In this document: piece after piece, positions 47,133 through 55,584 of the stretch
How positions within the stretch are numbered: position 1 is the first letter of the stretch
Layout: every line of letters starts with the position of its first letter
Program-made: the position numbers and the translations under genes
Assembly (NCBI RefSeq): GCF_000011345.1
Contig: NC_004113.1
Coordinates: 186,001 to 250,000, forward strand
Length of the DNA: 64,000 nt
From: Thermosynechococcus vestitus BP-1
GTDB taxonomy: Bacteria > Cyanobacteriota > Cyanobacteriia > Thermosynechococcales > Thermosynechococcaceae
Direction of reading: 5' to 3'
Notes under the pieces: generated by a model
The model's database searches: none
What the model was told of the DNA's origin: nothing
The model's input: only the letters and a program-made list of their open reading frames with translations

Positions 47133-47942
47133 ATGCTTCAGCAACTTCAGCGCTGGTTTTGCCAAATTGCTTTAGGGATGGTGCTTGTCAGCCTCTGCTG
47201 GCTGGGGGCGATCGCCCCTGCCCATGGCTTCAACAATCCAGAGTTGTTACCCGCTGAGCCAACCAATGTCGTTGACTTAGCAGAAATTCTGACACCCGTT
47301 CAAAAAAAACACCTTGACAGCGAACTAGCAGAATTTGAAGCACAGACGGGCTGGAAATTGCGTGTCCTCACCCAGTACGATCGCACCCCCGGCTTGGCAG
47401 TGCGAGATTTTTGGGACTTAGATGATCGCAGTATTCTCCTAGTGGCCGACACGCGGGGCGGCAATCTCTTGAACTTTAATGTTGGTGACACCGCCTACCG
47501 CGTCCTCCAGCGCACCTTTTGGGTGGAATTGCAAACCCGCTTTGGCAACCAATACTTTGTCCGCGATAATGGCGAGGATCAGGCAATCCTACAATCTCTC
47601 CATGCCATTGAAACCTGCCTTGCCCAGGGCGGCTGCCGTGCTGTGCCGGGATTGCCCCAAGAGCAATGGATCCTTACCCTCGCCACCTCGATCTTTGGCG
47701 GTATCATTTTGGGATTTGTCGCTCGTCCCCGCCGTGCCGATGAAAAAGTAGCTTGGAAATGGATTCTTCTCTTTTCGCCGCTGTGGGGGATGCTGTTCTT
47801 TGCCTTTGGCCTTGGCCCTGTTGTGGTGCGCACCCAAGAATGGCTACCCGTTCTGCGCAATGTGGCCGGTTTTGCCCTAGGTGCCATTGTTGCCTTTTTG
47901 ATTCCTGCACCCAGTGGCCCACCCCTCGTACCTGAGGAATAG
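47133..47942 (+). CDS. psb32: TPM domain protein, Psb32 (TLP18.3-like)
   Basis: 269 residues. The N-terminus MLQQLQRWFCQIALGMVLVS ... APAHG looks like a signal peptide with AxA-like cleavage. The lumenal TPM domain starts ELLPAEPTNVVDLAEILTPV and contains WKLRVLTQYDRTPGLAVRDF and SILLVADTRGGNLLNFNVGD. Two or three C-terminal membrane helices follow (LATSIFGGIILGFVA, ILLFSPLWGMLFFAFGLGPV). In cyanobacteria and plants this protein protects photosystem II during photodamage repair at the thylakoid. Confidence 0.87.
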   Translation: MLQQLQRWFCQIALGMVLVSLCWLGAIAPAHGFNNPELLPAEPTNVVDLAEILTPVQKKHLDSELAEFEAQTGWKLRVLTQYDRTPGLAVRDFWDLDDRSILLVADTRGGNLLNFNVGDTAYRVLQRTFWVELQTRFGNQYFVRDNGEDQAILQSLHAIETCLAQGGCRAVPGLPQEQWILTLATSIFGGIILGFVARPRRADEKVAWKWILLFSPLWGMLFFAFGLGPVVVRTQEWLPVLRNVAGFALGAIVAFLIPAPSGPPLVPEE

Positions 47943-48027
47943 GCACCTTTAAGCATCTGGATTGGAAAATCGCCTAGGATTGGGGTTAGCTACACGATAA
48001 CCTTGGTGAGGGAGCCCATCCTGTGCC

Positions 48028-49734
48028 ATGAACAGTCATTATTCCTCGCGTCATATTGTTGGCATTGTCAAAGGCCCTGGCGACAGCGGTAGTGAATACG
48101 TCTTTATTACTGCTGATCCCCAGCCTGTGCGAATCGGTGAATTTGTCTATTACGAGTTGAGCCATTCCCCCAGTGTGACCTCGAAGTCCCCTGCTGGTGC
48201 TGTTCACCAAGTCCTGGGTAAAATTACTGGCTGCCGTCTGATTGAGCATCTGCCGGATCGCATGTTTGCCGATTACGAACTGAATCCCGGTGCTGTGGCT
48301 GCTCTAATTGGTTTTACCTGTGAACCGGCGGAACTCTATGAGATGACCGTAGAAGTGATCGGCGAATTTCATAGGGCCTTTGGCTTTAATAATTTGCGGC
48401 GGCTGCCCCTACCCGGTGCCAAGGTCTATTTAGCGGAAGATCACCTGCTACAGGAGGTCCTCAACAAGAAAAAGCCAGCGATGCCGGGGGCTGCTCATAT
48501 CGGGTGGCTATTGTTGCGCGAGGAGGGCGCTGTTCCCATTGCCCTTGATGTCAAAGAACTGGTGAGTACCCATGTGGCCATCCTTGCAGGGACAGGGTCA
48601 GGAAAATCCTATACCGCAGGTGTGTTGGTGGAGGAATTGCTGTCCCCCAAAAATCGGGCAGCGGTGCTGATCCTTGACCCCCATGGGGAATACGACACCT
48701 TGACCCAAATGAGGGGACACCCCGCTTTTCAAGGGGAAGATGGCTATCAACCCCAGGTGAAGATCATTAGACCAGAAAACGTTAAAATTCGGGTCTCCTC
48801 CCTTGAGTTTTACGATATTCTCACCCTGCTTCCCCCAATGAGCGATCGCCAGCAGGCCATTCTCAAAAAAGCCTATGATGAAGTACGCCGCCGCTCTCGC
48901 AAGCACGATGGCCATTGGAGTACCCAAGAGTTGATTGCAGCGGTCTATGAGGTGGATCGCGTTGAAGATGAAGAGGGCAATGTCAAGCAGGGGTCCTCTG
49001 CCGATGCTTTGGCTTGGAAGCTGGAAAAAATGCAGCGCTCCGACTATTTCCATGCCTATGAGCACCTACCGCCGAAGCAGTTATTCACCCCCGGCCAAGT
49101 GACCATTCTGCAAATGAATGAGATTCCCCTTGAGGAGCAGCAGGTCATTGCCACCGCAATTTTGCGCCAGGCTAACCATGCCCGCATGAATACCCAAAAA
49201 GGCCAGGTCTATGAAGGCGATGAGCAATACCTACCTTACCCAGTTTTTATTTTGATTGAGGAGGCCCATCGCTTTGCCCCTGCCCATGAACCCTCGCAAT
49301 GTAAGCGGGTGCTGCGCACGATTCTCAGTGAAGGCCGTAAATTTGGCCTAGGGGTGGGACTGATTACTCAGCGTCCGGGCAAACTGGATAGCGATGTTCT
49401 CTCCCAGTGTATGAGCCAGTTTATTCTGCGGATTGTCAACCCCGTAGATCAAGAGAGCCTGAAGCATGGCGTCGAAGCGGCTGGTCGAGATTTGCTCAGA
49501 GAACTGCCCGCCCTCAGTAAGGGGCAAGTGATTATTGCTGGGCCCTGTGTGAATACCCCCGTCCTCTGCCGGGTGCGGCAACGCTTGACGACTCACGGGG
49601 GTGACACGCTGGATGCCCCTGCCCTGTGGCAAGAGTATTTTGCTGAAGACAAACAGTTGGATCGTCAGGTGGCGACGGCAGACCCAGCACCCCGTCCTAA
49701 ACCGCAAACCGTTGGCCGGAGGTCGCTCGAATAG
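48028..49734 (+). CDS. HerA-like ATPase (DUF87)
   Basis: 568 residues. An N-terminal HAS-barrel-like domain (IVGIVKGPGDSGSEYVFITA) precedes a FtsK/HerA P-loop ATPase: Walker A in ILAGTGSGKSYTAGVLVEEL, ILDPHGEYDTL, and Walker B in PVFILIEEAHRFAPAHE, then the sensor/arginine-finger segment GLITQRPGKLDSDVLSQC. HerA hexamers translocate DNA and act with NurA in archaea and some bacteria. No nurA or defence partner (such as Sir2 or DUF4297) lies beside it here, so its role is unassigned. Confidence 0.86.
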   Translation: MNSHYSSRHIVGIVKGPGDSGSEYVFITADPQPVRIGEFVYYELSHSPSVTSKSPAGAVHQVLGKITGCRLIEHLPDRMFADYELNPGAVAALIGFTCEPAELYEMTVEVIGEFHRAFGFNNLRRLPLPGAKVYLAEDHLLQEVLNKKKPAMPGAAHIGWLLLREEGAVPIALDVKELVSTHVAILAGTGSGKSYTAGVLVEELLSPKNRAAVLILDPHGEYDTLTQMRGHPAFQGEDGYQPQVKIIRPENVKIRVSSLEFYDILTLLPPMSDRQQAILKKAYDEVRRRSRKHDGHWSTQELIAAVYEVDRVEDEEGNVKQGSSADALAWKLEKMQRSDYFHAYEHLPPKQLFTPGQVTILQMNEIPLEEQQVIATAILRQANHARMNTQKGQVYEGDEQYLPYPVFILIEEAHRFAPAHEPSQCKRVLRTILSEGRKFGLGVGLITQRPGKLDSDVLSQCMSQFILRIVNPVDQESLKHGVEAAGRDLLRELPALSKGQVIIAGPCVNTPVLCRVRQRLTTHGGDTLDAPALWQEYFAEDKQLDRQVATADPAPRPKPQTVGRRSLE

Positions 49735-50042
49735 CTAATAACTACCTGTTTTGACATCCCCCCTGGCTTGAAGGCCAAAGAGTCCTACGGCGCTCAAGCG
49801 TGCATTAACCGCTCCTGAGTCGCTTCGGCGGGTTCCTGGGCCGAGTGCGCAACCGCTGCTCGTATTTTCCCCGGCGTTACTTCCGACGTGTCCCGCCGTC
49901 GATCAGCGTGGTTGCTGCTGATAAATACATTACGGCACGACACCTCGTCCGCGCTATCCTTCCTCGCCCTGAGCGGCGGGGCTTGTCGTGCGTTTTGGTC
50001 AACTCCAAGAAAATGTGCTAACCTAAAAGTAGCTCTACCCAA
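49735..50042. other. Gap between the HerA gene and tmRNA, possible IS200/IS605 end
   Basis: About 308 bp. At 49752-49780 it has TTTTGACATCCCCCCTGGCTTGAAGG-like sequence (given here only in part), resembling the right end of the TnpB elements (TTGACATCC followed by a C-rich run). A minus-strand frame over 49794-49950 ends QERLMHA, in the position of a TnpB C-terminal tail, but no zinc finger or RuvC motif is seen. The tmRNA promoter must lie near 50000. Confidence 0.4.
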
Positions 50043-50425
50043 GGGGCTGAAACGGCTTCGACGTCCTAGTGAAAGTTGGGCTGTGATGCAGGTCGAGAGT
50101 GGACTATCTCTCGTTAATCCAGAGTCCAAGCCAAAAGTAACTGCGAACAACATCGTTCCTTTCGCTCGTAAAGCTGCTGCGGTAGCCTAAGACCTCTAAA
50201 CAGGTTCGAGCACTCGTTGTCCGACTCCGTTAAGGGCAGCGGGTTAACCCCAACGGATGCGCTAGACAGTTCTCTCTGGTGGGCTGTTTAGCAAAGACTC
50301 GACCAGAGCATCCTACTGTTCGGGATAAGGAACAGTCCCCGCCTGAGGGTCAAAAAGGCTAAGCCTGTGAAAGAGCAGTCGATGAATAGCTAGGGCGGAC
50401 ACGGGTTCGACTCCCGTCAGCTCCA
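50043..50425 (+). ncRNA. ssrA: Transfer-messenger RNA (tmRNA)
   Basis: The 5' end GGGGCTGAAACGGCTTCGACG and the 3' end GGTTCGACTCCCGTCAGCTCC form the tRNA-like acceptor and T arm (GGGGCTG pairs with CAGCTCC). The tag is encoded from GCG at 50143 to TAA at 50188: ANNIVPFARKAAAVA, typical for cyanobacteria. The RNA rescues stalled ribosomes with SmpB and marks the nascent chain for proteolysis by Clp. Single-piece form, about 383 nt. It ends next to the convergent amidase stop. Confidence 0.97.
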
Positions 50426-52219
50426 TTATTTCCCATTCAAAAAATTCAAAATCCCTTGGGCGATCGCCCGTGCCATTTGGGTTCGCCATGCCGGATTCTG
50501 GAAATTGGCAGCATCCTCCGCACCCGTGACAAATCCTGTCTCGACAAGGGCAGAGTCCATTGAGGTATTGCGGATGACGTAGAATCGGGCTGATCGTACC
50601 CCGCGATCGCGAATGTTCAAGGAGCTGAGAATACTCTTGTGAATGGCAGTTGCGAGGCGGCTGGAGCGTCCGGGGGCAAAGTAGGTTTCCAATCCATTGA
50701 CATCGGGGCGAGCCAGACTAATGGCATTGGCGTGAATACTTACAAAGGCATTTGCCCGTGCCCGTTCGGCAATGGCTACCCGAGGAGCTAAGTCTAAATC
50801 AATATCGGTAGTGCGGGTCATTATCACCTGCACACCTTGTTGTTGCAAAAATTGCGAAACTTGCAGGCTGATATCAAGAACAATATCCTTCTCACGAATG
50901 CCACCAATACCAATGGCACCGGGATCGCTTGCGCCATGTCCAGGATCAACAACCACCACAAAACGACCCCGGGGTACGGCCTGAGGGGGGGGCTGGGTTG
51001 TGGCTGTGGGAGGGATATCGATGGGTGTTGGGACACTCGGGGGCGAGTCATTCACCCCTTGAATTTGCACCACAAAGGATTCCCCAGAGAGAGGACGAGG
51101 TCCAAGGATGCGAAAGTTGGGCGCTGGGGTCAGGAGAATAGAAACCGTTTGATGATCCTCTTGGCGAAACTCAATATTGCTCAGGGGGCTACCGGTGACA
51201 ACGCGAGGTTTGCGCAGGTTACTGTCCAACTGTGCTTGCCGTAGGCGAATGCGATAGCGATTGCCTTCCCAGCCCACGCTATAGAAAACGGTACGATCCC
51301 CCTGAATCAGCAACTCTCGTCCCCCCAAGTCAACGCGTTGGATGGTTGTGATCGGGGTTTGGGCACGGGCCGCAGGAATCACACTAGGTCGTGGGGGGGG
51401 CGGCGGTGTCATTCCCGTGGTTGAGGGCACAATCACGAAGCCATCATTACGGGGAATCACTTGCCAATCGGCATCTTGGGCATCAATATCGAGGGTGATT
51501 TGGACTTGGCGGTTGCTCTGGGCACGGATTTCGGCACGGATGGGATCCCGACCAAAGCGGCGCAGTTCCAAGCGCCGAGGACTAAAGTTGCGAATGAGTT
51601 CACTATTGCTAAGAAGGATTTCAATGCGATCGCGCCGGGGACGGCGAATGGTGTAACTTTCTTCGGACAAGGGGCGATCGGCAAACACGAGAAAACCCGT
51701 CCCATCGGCCCGCCAACTGCGAATTTGCAGGGGCTCTGTGGGCGTTATCGCAGGGGTGGAAGAGGAAGACGCTGGGGCCAGCGTTGGTAGCGAAACGGTT
51801 TGCTGCTGGGGTGGGGGCAGTTGCACCAACCAGTTATTGGCTGTGACTCCTCGAAAGCGCACCTGCTGCGGGTCAATTGTAAAACCCGCCGCATATTCAA
51901 CCACAATCCGCGTGGTTTGGGGGTCAAACTGGGCAACCCGCACTTGGCGAATGGCACCACTGTAGTTTTGACTCATTTGGGGGCTGCCGAGAACGACACC
52001 AGGCAAATCAATGACAAGACGGGTCGGGTTATAGACCAACTCAGCACGGGGCTGAACAGGGCGTTCGGTGCGAATTTCCAGTTGATTCGTGGCAGGGTTG
52101 AGGCGCCACAATTGCAGATCCCTGGCTGTAGCCGGCTGAGCGATAACCCACGCGGCGGTAGGTGCCCATAGACAACTCACCACAGCGCGAAATTGCCAAG
52201 AATGCCACAGTTGCTCCAT
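50426..52219 (-). CDS. amiC: N-acetylmuramoyl-L-alanine amidase (AMIN plus Amidase_3)
   Basis: About 597 residues. After a signal-like N-terminus come two AMIN domains, about 40-150 and 165-270, with LVIDLPGVVLG and DRIEILLSNS. A Pro-rich linker leads to the zinc amidase: DPGHGASDPGAIG (first His), REKDIVLDISLQV (Glu), VSIHANAIS (second His) and ALVETGFVTG (catalytic Glu). It cleaves the peptide from septal peptidoglycan in the periplasm. In filamentous cyanobacteria AmiC makes nanopores, but here cell separation is more likely. The ATG at 52219 has GGGAAAGGGA upstream. Confidence 0.92.
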   Translation of the reverse strand: MEQLWHSWQFRAVVSCLWAPTAAWVIAQPATARDLQLWRLNPATNQLEIRTERPVQPRAELVYNPTRLVIDLPGVVLGSPQMSQNYSGAIRQVRVAQFDPQTTRIVVEYAAGFTIDPQQVRFRGVTANNWLVQLPPPQQQTVSLPTLAPASSSSTPAITPTEPLQIRSWRADGTGFLVFADRPLSEESYTIRRPRRDRIEILLSNSELIRNFSPRRLELRRFGRDPIRAEIRAQSNRQVQITLDIDAQDADWQVIPRNDGFVIVPSTTGMTPPPPPRPSVIPAARAQTPITTIQRVDLGGRELLIQGDRTVFYSVGWEGNRYRIRLRQAQLDSNLRKPRVVTGSPLSNIEFRQEDHQTVSILLTPAPNFRILGPRPLSGESFVVQIQGVNDSPPSVPTPIDIPPTATTQPPPQAVPRGRFVVVVDPGHGASDPGAIGIGGIREKDIVLDISLQVSQFLQQQGVQVIMTRTTDIDLDLAPRVAIAERARANAFVSIHANAISLARPDVNGLETYFAPGRSSRLATAIHKSILSSLNIRDRGVRSARFYVIRNTSMDSALVETGFVTGAEDAANFQNPAWRTQMARAIAQGILNFLNGK

Positions 52220-52290
52220 TCCCTTTCCTCCACCAGCGATGCGCAATCCCACGGTTCAGTTGGTTCGCCAACCCACGCCCTCAAACGTGC

Positions 52291-52490
52291 TCAGCATACT
52301 TGATCGGGGATAGGTGTGTGAACTGGCACACCCTGCGATTTGGTTTTGCGCGATCGCCCCCCATCAAATTCAAATTTCAGCCTAGTTGCTTCAAGCTCAC
52401 TTAGACGCACACCGTCCTCAATAAGTTCTGCAATCAGTTCTGCCGTTGCATGATCCAGCGTACCTGTCCGTAACTTCCCAGGGAAAGTGT
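52291..52490 (-). other. Possible coding remnant upstream of the DUF2227 gene
   Basis: In the 267-bp gap between the amidase and DUF2227 genes the minus strand has an open frame with protein-like composition (TAELIAELIEDGVRLSELEA, then FEFDGGRSRKTKS) that stops at 52291. No start codon is visible before it merges into the antisense of the next gene. It could be the tail of a lost gene or chance. I assign no function. Confidence 0.25.
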
Positions 52491-52504
52491 GTTCGGAGCA
52501 ATGG

Positions 52505-52996
52505 ATGCCCAGTGGTCGCACCCACGATCGCCTGACGTGGATCGTTATGCCAATGGTTGGCTTTACAGTCAGTGCCCTGACCCGCGATTGGGTGTGGGGG
52601 GCCATTGCCAGTAGCAGCTTTGGCATTGGCGGCTTTCTCCTCAGCCCTGATCTAGATACGGTCTCATTACCCTACTACCGTTGGGGCTGGCTACGGATAA
52701 TTTGGTTGCCCTATCAAAAGATGTTTTGCCACCGCTCCCTTTGGACCCATGGTCCTGTAGTGGGAACCCTCATTCGTTTGCTGTATCTCAGTTTTTGGCT
52801 GGGGTTAGGCCTGGGACTGATTGCTGGCGTAGCCGCCTGCACGGGTCATCTAAGGGGACTACAGGAATGGCTGCATCACTGGTGGCGAGTAGATTGGCGC
52901 TGGGGACTGGCGATCGCCCTTGGCCTAGAGCTATCGGCACTGCTCCATGTCACAAGCGATTGGGTAGTTTCCCAGTGGCAACGCTGGCACCGCTAA
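52505..52996 (+). CDS. DUF2227 putative metal-binding membrane protein
   Basis: About 163 residues from MPSGRTHDRLTW. Histidines and acids in GRTHD, LLSPDLDTVS, FCHRSLWTHGP and HVTSDWVVSQW match the DUF2227 pattern of a presumed metal-dependent hydrolase. There are three or four hydrophobic stretches. A GTG at 52487 would add 6 codons; the ATG at 52505 is preferred because family proteins start near S-G-R-T-H. Function is unknown. Confidence 0.8.
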   Translation: MPSGRTHDRLTWIVMPMVGFTVSALTRDWVWGAIASSSFGIGGFLLSPDLDTVSLPYYRWGWLRIIWLPYQKMFCHRSLWTHGPVVGTLIRLLYLSFWLGLGLGLIAGVAACTGHLRGLQEWLHHWWRVDWRWGLAIALGLELSALLHVTSDWVVSQWQRWHR

Positions 52997-53238
52997 TGGG
53001 GGTGTGTAGGGCAAGGAGGTGCACTCATCGAGCGATCGAGCCAACCCACTGCCTGTTGCAGATGTGCCAGTGCCTCAGCATCATTTTCCTTGAGAAGGTA
53101 GATCACAGCGGCAGCCGCTTGTTCGAGGGCACGGGCACGGCGATTTCCTTTGAGGCGATGCCAATCTTCGGGAGCAATCCTAACCGCATCAAGGAGAGCG
53201 GTAGCCAGTTCTTGTGCACCGAGAGTTGTTTGCGCCAT
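52993..53238 (-). CDS. Small conserved cyanobacterial protein (DUF6439-like)
   Basis: 81 residues, soluble, mostly two helices. The segment HRLKGNRRARALEQAAAAVI followed by GWLDRSMSAPPCP is a recurring pattern in small proteins of cyanobacteria. I believe this is the DUF6439 family, from recall. It converges with the DUF2227 gene with a 4-bp overlap. No function is known. Confidence 0.65.
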   Translation of the reverse strand: MAQTTLGAQELATALLDAVRIAPEDWHRLKGNRRARALEQAAAAVIYLLKENDAEALAHLQQAVGWLDRSMSAPPCPTHPH

Positions 53239-53381
53239 GACTTAAAGGGTATCCAAAGGGACAACTATCCTCTAGTTTAAGTCGTTGGCGAGTGCCCCTC
53301 ACGTGACCGGAAATGGAACCTTAGCCTTGAAGGGTGACGTCTAAAATGAAGGCAGGTGCATCCCGCCAAGGAGAGATCGTG

Positions 53382-53966
53382 ATGGTCGCAAAAGTCACCC
53401 GCTCCCGTCCCACATTGATTGTGCTGGCCGTTATTGGCCTTGCCTCGGCTACTACAGCGGCATGGCTAACCTTGAATCCTCCTCGGCCGGGAGATCCAGT
53501 TCCCAATTCGGCGCAAGTTGCTCAGCAGCAGGAAACTCAAATCTTTTGGGTTAAAAATGAAGGGGACACCCTCATCCTAGTGCCCTCAACAGTACGGATA
53601 AATACCCCGGCAACACGGCCAGAACTCTTTATTCAATCGCGGCTGGAGCGGCTTTTGGCGGGGCCGGCTAATCAGGATGTCACCACCGGCATTCCGGAAA
53701 ATACCCGTGTCAATTGGGTAGAAGTCAAAGCCGATGGCATCCATGTCGATCTCTCCCCAGAGTTTACCAAGGGCGGGGGGAGTGCCTCAATGCAAGCGCG
53801 CTTAGGGCAGGTCTTGTACACAGCAACGGCGAGTGATCCCAAGGCACCGGTTTGGATTTCCATTGGTGGTGAACCGCTCCGTGTCCTAGGGGGTGAGGGG
53901 CTAGAGGTGACGCAACCCATGACGCGTCAAAACTTTCAAAGGGCCTTTGCCCTCCGCATCCAGTAG
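53382..53966 (+). CDS. GerMN domain protein, membrane anchored
   Basis: About 194 residues. An N-terminal single membrane anchor (TLIVLAVIGLASATTAAWLT) is followed by one GerMN domain from about residue 50 (QIFWVKNEGDTLILVPSTVR, RLERLLAGPANQ, VHVDLSPEF-like GIHVDLSPEFTKGG). GerMN domains are extracytoplasmic and often found in wall-associated proteins. The ATG at 53382 is chosen because AAGGAGA lies 7-13 nt upstream; longer starts at 53334 or 53346 are possible. It overlaps the permease gene convergently by 31 bp. Confidence 0.83.
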   Translation: MVAKVTRSRPTLIVLAVIGLASATTAAWLTLNPPRPGDPVPNSAQVAQQQETQIFWVKNEGDTLILVPSTVRINTPATRPELFIQSRLERLLAGPANQDVTTGIPENTRVNWVEVKADGIHVDLSPEFTKGGGSASMQARLGQVLYTATASDPKAPVWISIGGEPLRVLGGEGLEVTQPMTRQNFQRAFALRIQ

Positions 53967-55129
53967 TGCCAAGCCAGCCCAAGAAGAAGGAGACCGCACC
54001 CCGATACCCAGACTTGGACTTCGACCCAAAAGGCCAGCCCGAGACAGCCAATTAAACCTGCAACCGCAAGCCAGCGGGGAAATTGTGGCTCCTGCAGTTG
54101 CAGTGCGGCAAGATTGGTAATGGCGTAGTAAATCAGCACGCTAAAGGCACTAAAGGACCATGTCGTTTGCACATTGCCAAGGAGGATCAATAGGGCAATC
54201 CCCCCACTCACAGCGAGAATGGCAGCGACAGGTTGTTTTCCTTGGGGTGGAATCTGAGCTAAAGTTGGTGGTAAATCTCGTCGTCGCGCCATTGCCAACA
54301 CTACACGGGAGAGGCCAAGCAATAGATTGAGCAAAATCCCCACCAGGGCAGCGATCGCCCCCAAAGCCATAAGAGGGGGTAGCCAAGGTACGCCAAAGCG
54401 ACTCGCCACCACTGCTAGGGAGGCAGCAGTAGTGAGGTTTCCTGAATGATGACTGCCGAGGACAACCCAAGCGACACTCAGGTACAGCAGCAGCGCAATG
54501 ACAATGGTGAGCACAATAGCCCGGGGAATGGTTTGCCGGGGGGTTTTAACCTCCTCCGCCAGCACAGCGATACGGGCATAGCCTGCATAGGCAACAAAGA
54601 GGAGTGCCGTTGCCTGAAGAAGATGTTTGAGTGATAGGGGTTGCGATGTTGCCAGCCAAGGTGATCCTCCCCGCTGTTGGAGATGGCCAATCCCCACAAA
54701 GAGCAATAGACTGGTGAACGTGACAAGGAGAATCCCCAGATTCACTTGAGTCGATCGGCGGATCCCCAAAAGCACCACGCCGGTCAAGACCGCCAGTAGC
54801 CCCAGAGCAGCCATAACTTGCCAGCGTCCGCTGCTGTCTTCTAGGCCCAACCATTGGTAGAGATAGGCCACAGACCCAAGGGCGGCAGTGGCTGCGGAAG
54901 CCGATTTGGCCACTAAAAACATCCACCCTGCTGTAAAGCCGAAAGGGGGAGAAAGGTAGTGATACCCATACTCGTAAGTACCCCCACTCACAGGATGGGA
55001 GGCAGCTAATTGGGCACTACTGAGGCCGTTACACAAAGCGATCGCTGCTGCTAGGATTAGGGCTATCAACACCCAAGCGCCGGCGAGGTCGGTAGCGATG
55101 CCTAAACTGACCAATGAAATCGGATACAA
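53936..55129 (-). CDS. APC-family amino acid permease, 5' truncated
   Basis: 397 residues, about 11 hydrophobic helices. The sequence begins in the middle of helix 1 (ISLVSLGIATDLAGAWVLIA), then has the conserved helix 2-3 region AQLAASHPVSGGTYEYGYHYLS and TPRQTIPRAIVLTI. Typical APC transporters have about 35 more N-terminal residues, including the GAxxGxGI substrate-binding turn. The missing part lies where the IS605 element begins (about 55128), and the apparent start is a TTG at the junction. Likely non-functional or altered; labelled CDS because the rest of the frame is intact. Confidence 0.8.
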   Translation of the reverse strand: MYPISLVSLGIATDLAGAWVLIALILAAAIALCNGLSSAQLAASHPVSGGTYEYGYHYLSPPFGFTAGWMFLVAKSASAATAALGSVAYLYQWLGLEDSSGRWQVMAALGLLAVLTGVVLLGIRRSTQVNLGILLVTFTSLLLFVGIGHLQQRGGSPWLATSQPLSLKHLLQATALLFVAYAGYARIAVLAEEVKTPRQTIPRAIVLTIVIALLLYLSVAWVVLGSHHSGNLTTAASLAVVASRFGVPWLPPLMALGAIAALVGILLNLLLGLSRVVLAMARRRDLPPTLAQIPPQGKQPVAAILAVSGGIALLILLGNVQTTWSFSAFSVLIYYAITNLAALQLQEPQFPRWLAVAGLIGCLGLAFWVEVQVWVSGCGLLLLGLAWHYWMRRAKAL

Positions 55130-55140
55130 GCCCCGTCCTT

Positions 55141-55533
55141 TTAGGACTTTTGATTTCTCATGTATTCCTTAAGCACCTCTAACAGTGCTCCTCCAACAGA
55201 TGCCGCAAAATAACTAGGGCTCCAAAGTGATTCTTCATGGGGTTTTGGTAGTGCAGCTTTTCCATATCGACGACTAGATACACCTTTAAGCGCATTTACA
55301 ATCTGCGAAACAGAAAGTTTAGGAGGGTACTCAATTAGCGCATGGACATGGTCTTCTTCGCCGTTAAATTCAAGAATCTGGAAATCCATCTTCTTAGCGA
55401 CTTCTCGAAACGATTTCTCGATCAGCTCTAATCCCTCAGCGCTAAGGACTGGCCGGCGATACTTAGTCACGCATACCAAATGAATCTTTAGGTCCGTAAC
55501 ACTGTGTCTCCCTTTACGAAGATGACTTGACAT
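55141..55533 (-). CDS. tnpA: IS200/IS605 family transposase TnpA (Y1 HUH)
   Basis: A 130-residue single-strand transposase. It begins MSSHLRKGRHSVTDLKIHLV and has VCVTKYRRPVL, the HUH metal site EEDHVHALIEYPP (His-Val-His) and the catalytic Tyr in VLKEYMRNQKS close to the end. Frame is intact. It should cut and join element ends at 5'-TTAC-like sites and could mobilise the two TnpB-only elements in this window if their ends are compatible, though these are a different subfamily. Confidence 0.92.
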   Translation of the reverse strand: MSSHLRKGRHSVTDLKIHLVCVTKYRRPVLSAEGLELIEKSFREVAKKMDFQILEFNGEEDHVHALIEYPPKLSVSQIVNALKGVSSRRYGKAALPKPHEESLWSPSYFAASVGGALLEVLKEYMRNQKS

Positions 55534-55584
55534 TGCCTGTAGACCAACCTATAATCTAGCTACAGACCAATTATAGCACAACCA

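Noticed and set aside
48028-49734. HerA ATPase as part of an antiphage system
   Set aside because: Neighbours are psb32 and tmRNA; no NurA, Sir2, DUF4297 or nuclease partner is present, so defence is not supported.
49888-50190. 100-codon frame ending in the tmRNA tag
   Set aside because: Only the last 15 codons, the tag peptide within tmRNA, are translated; the rest is upstream DNA and the RNA 5' part.
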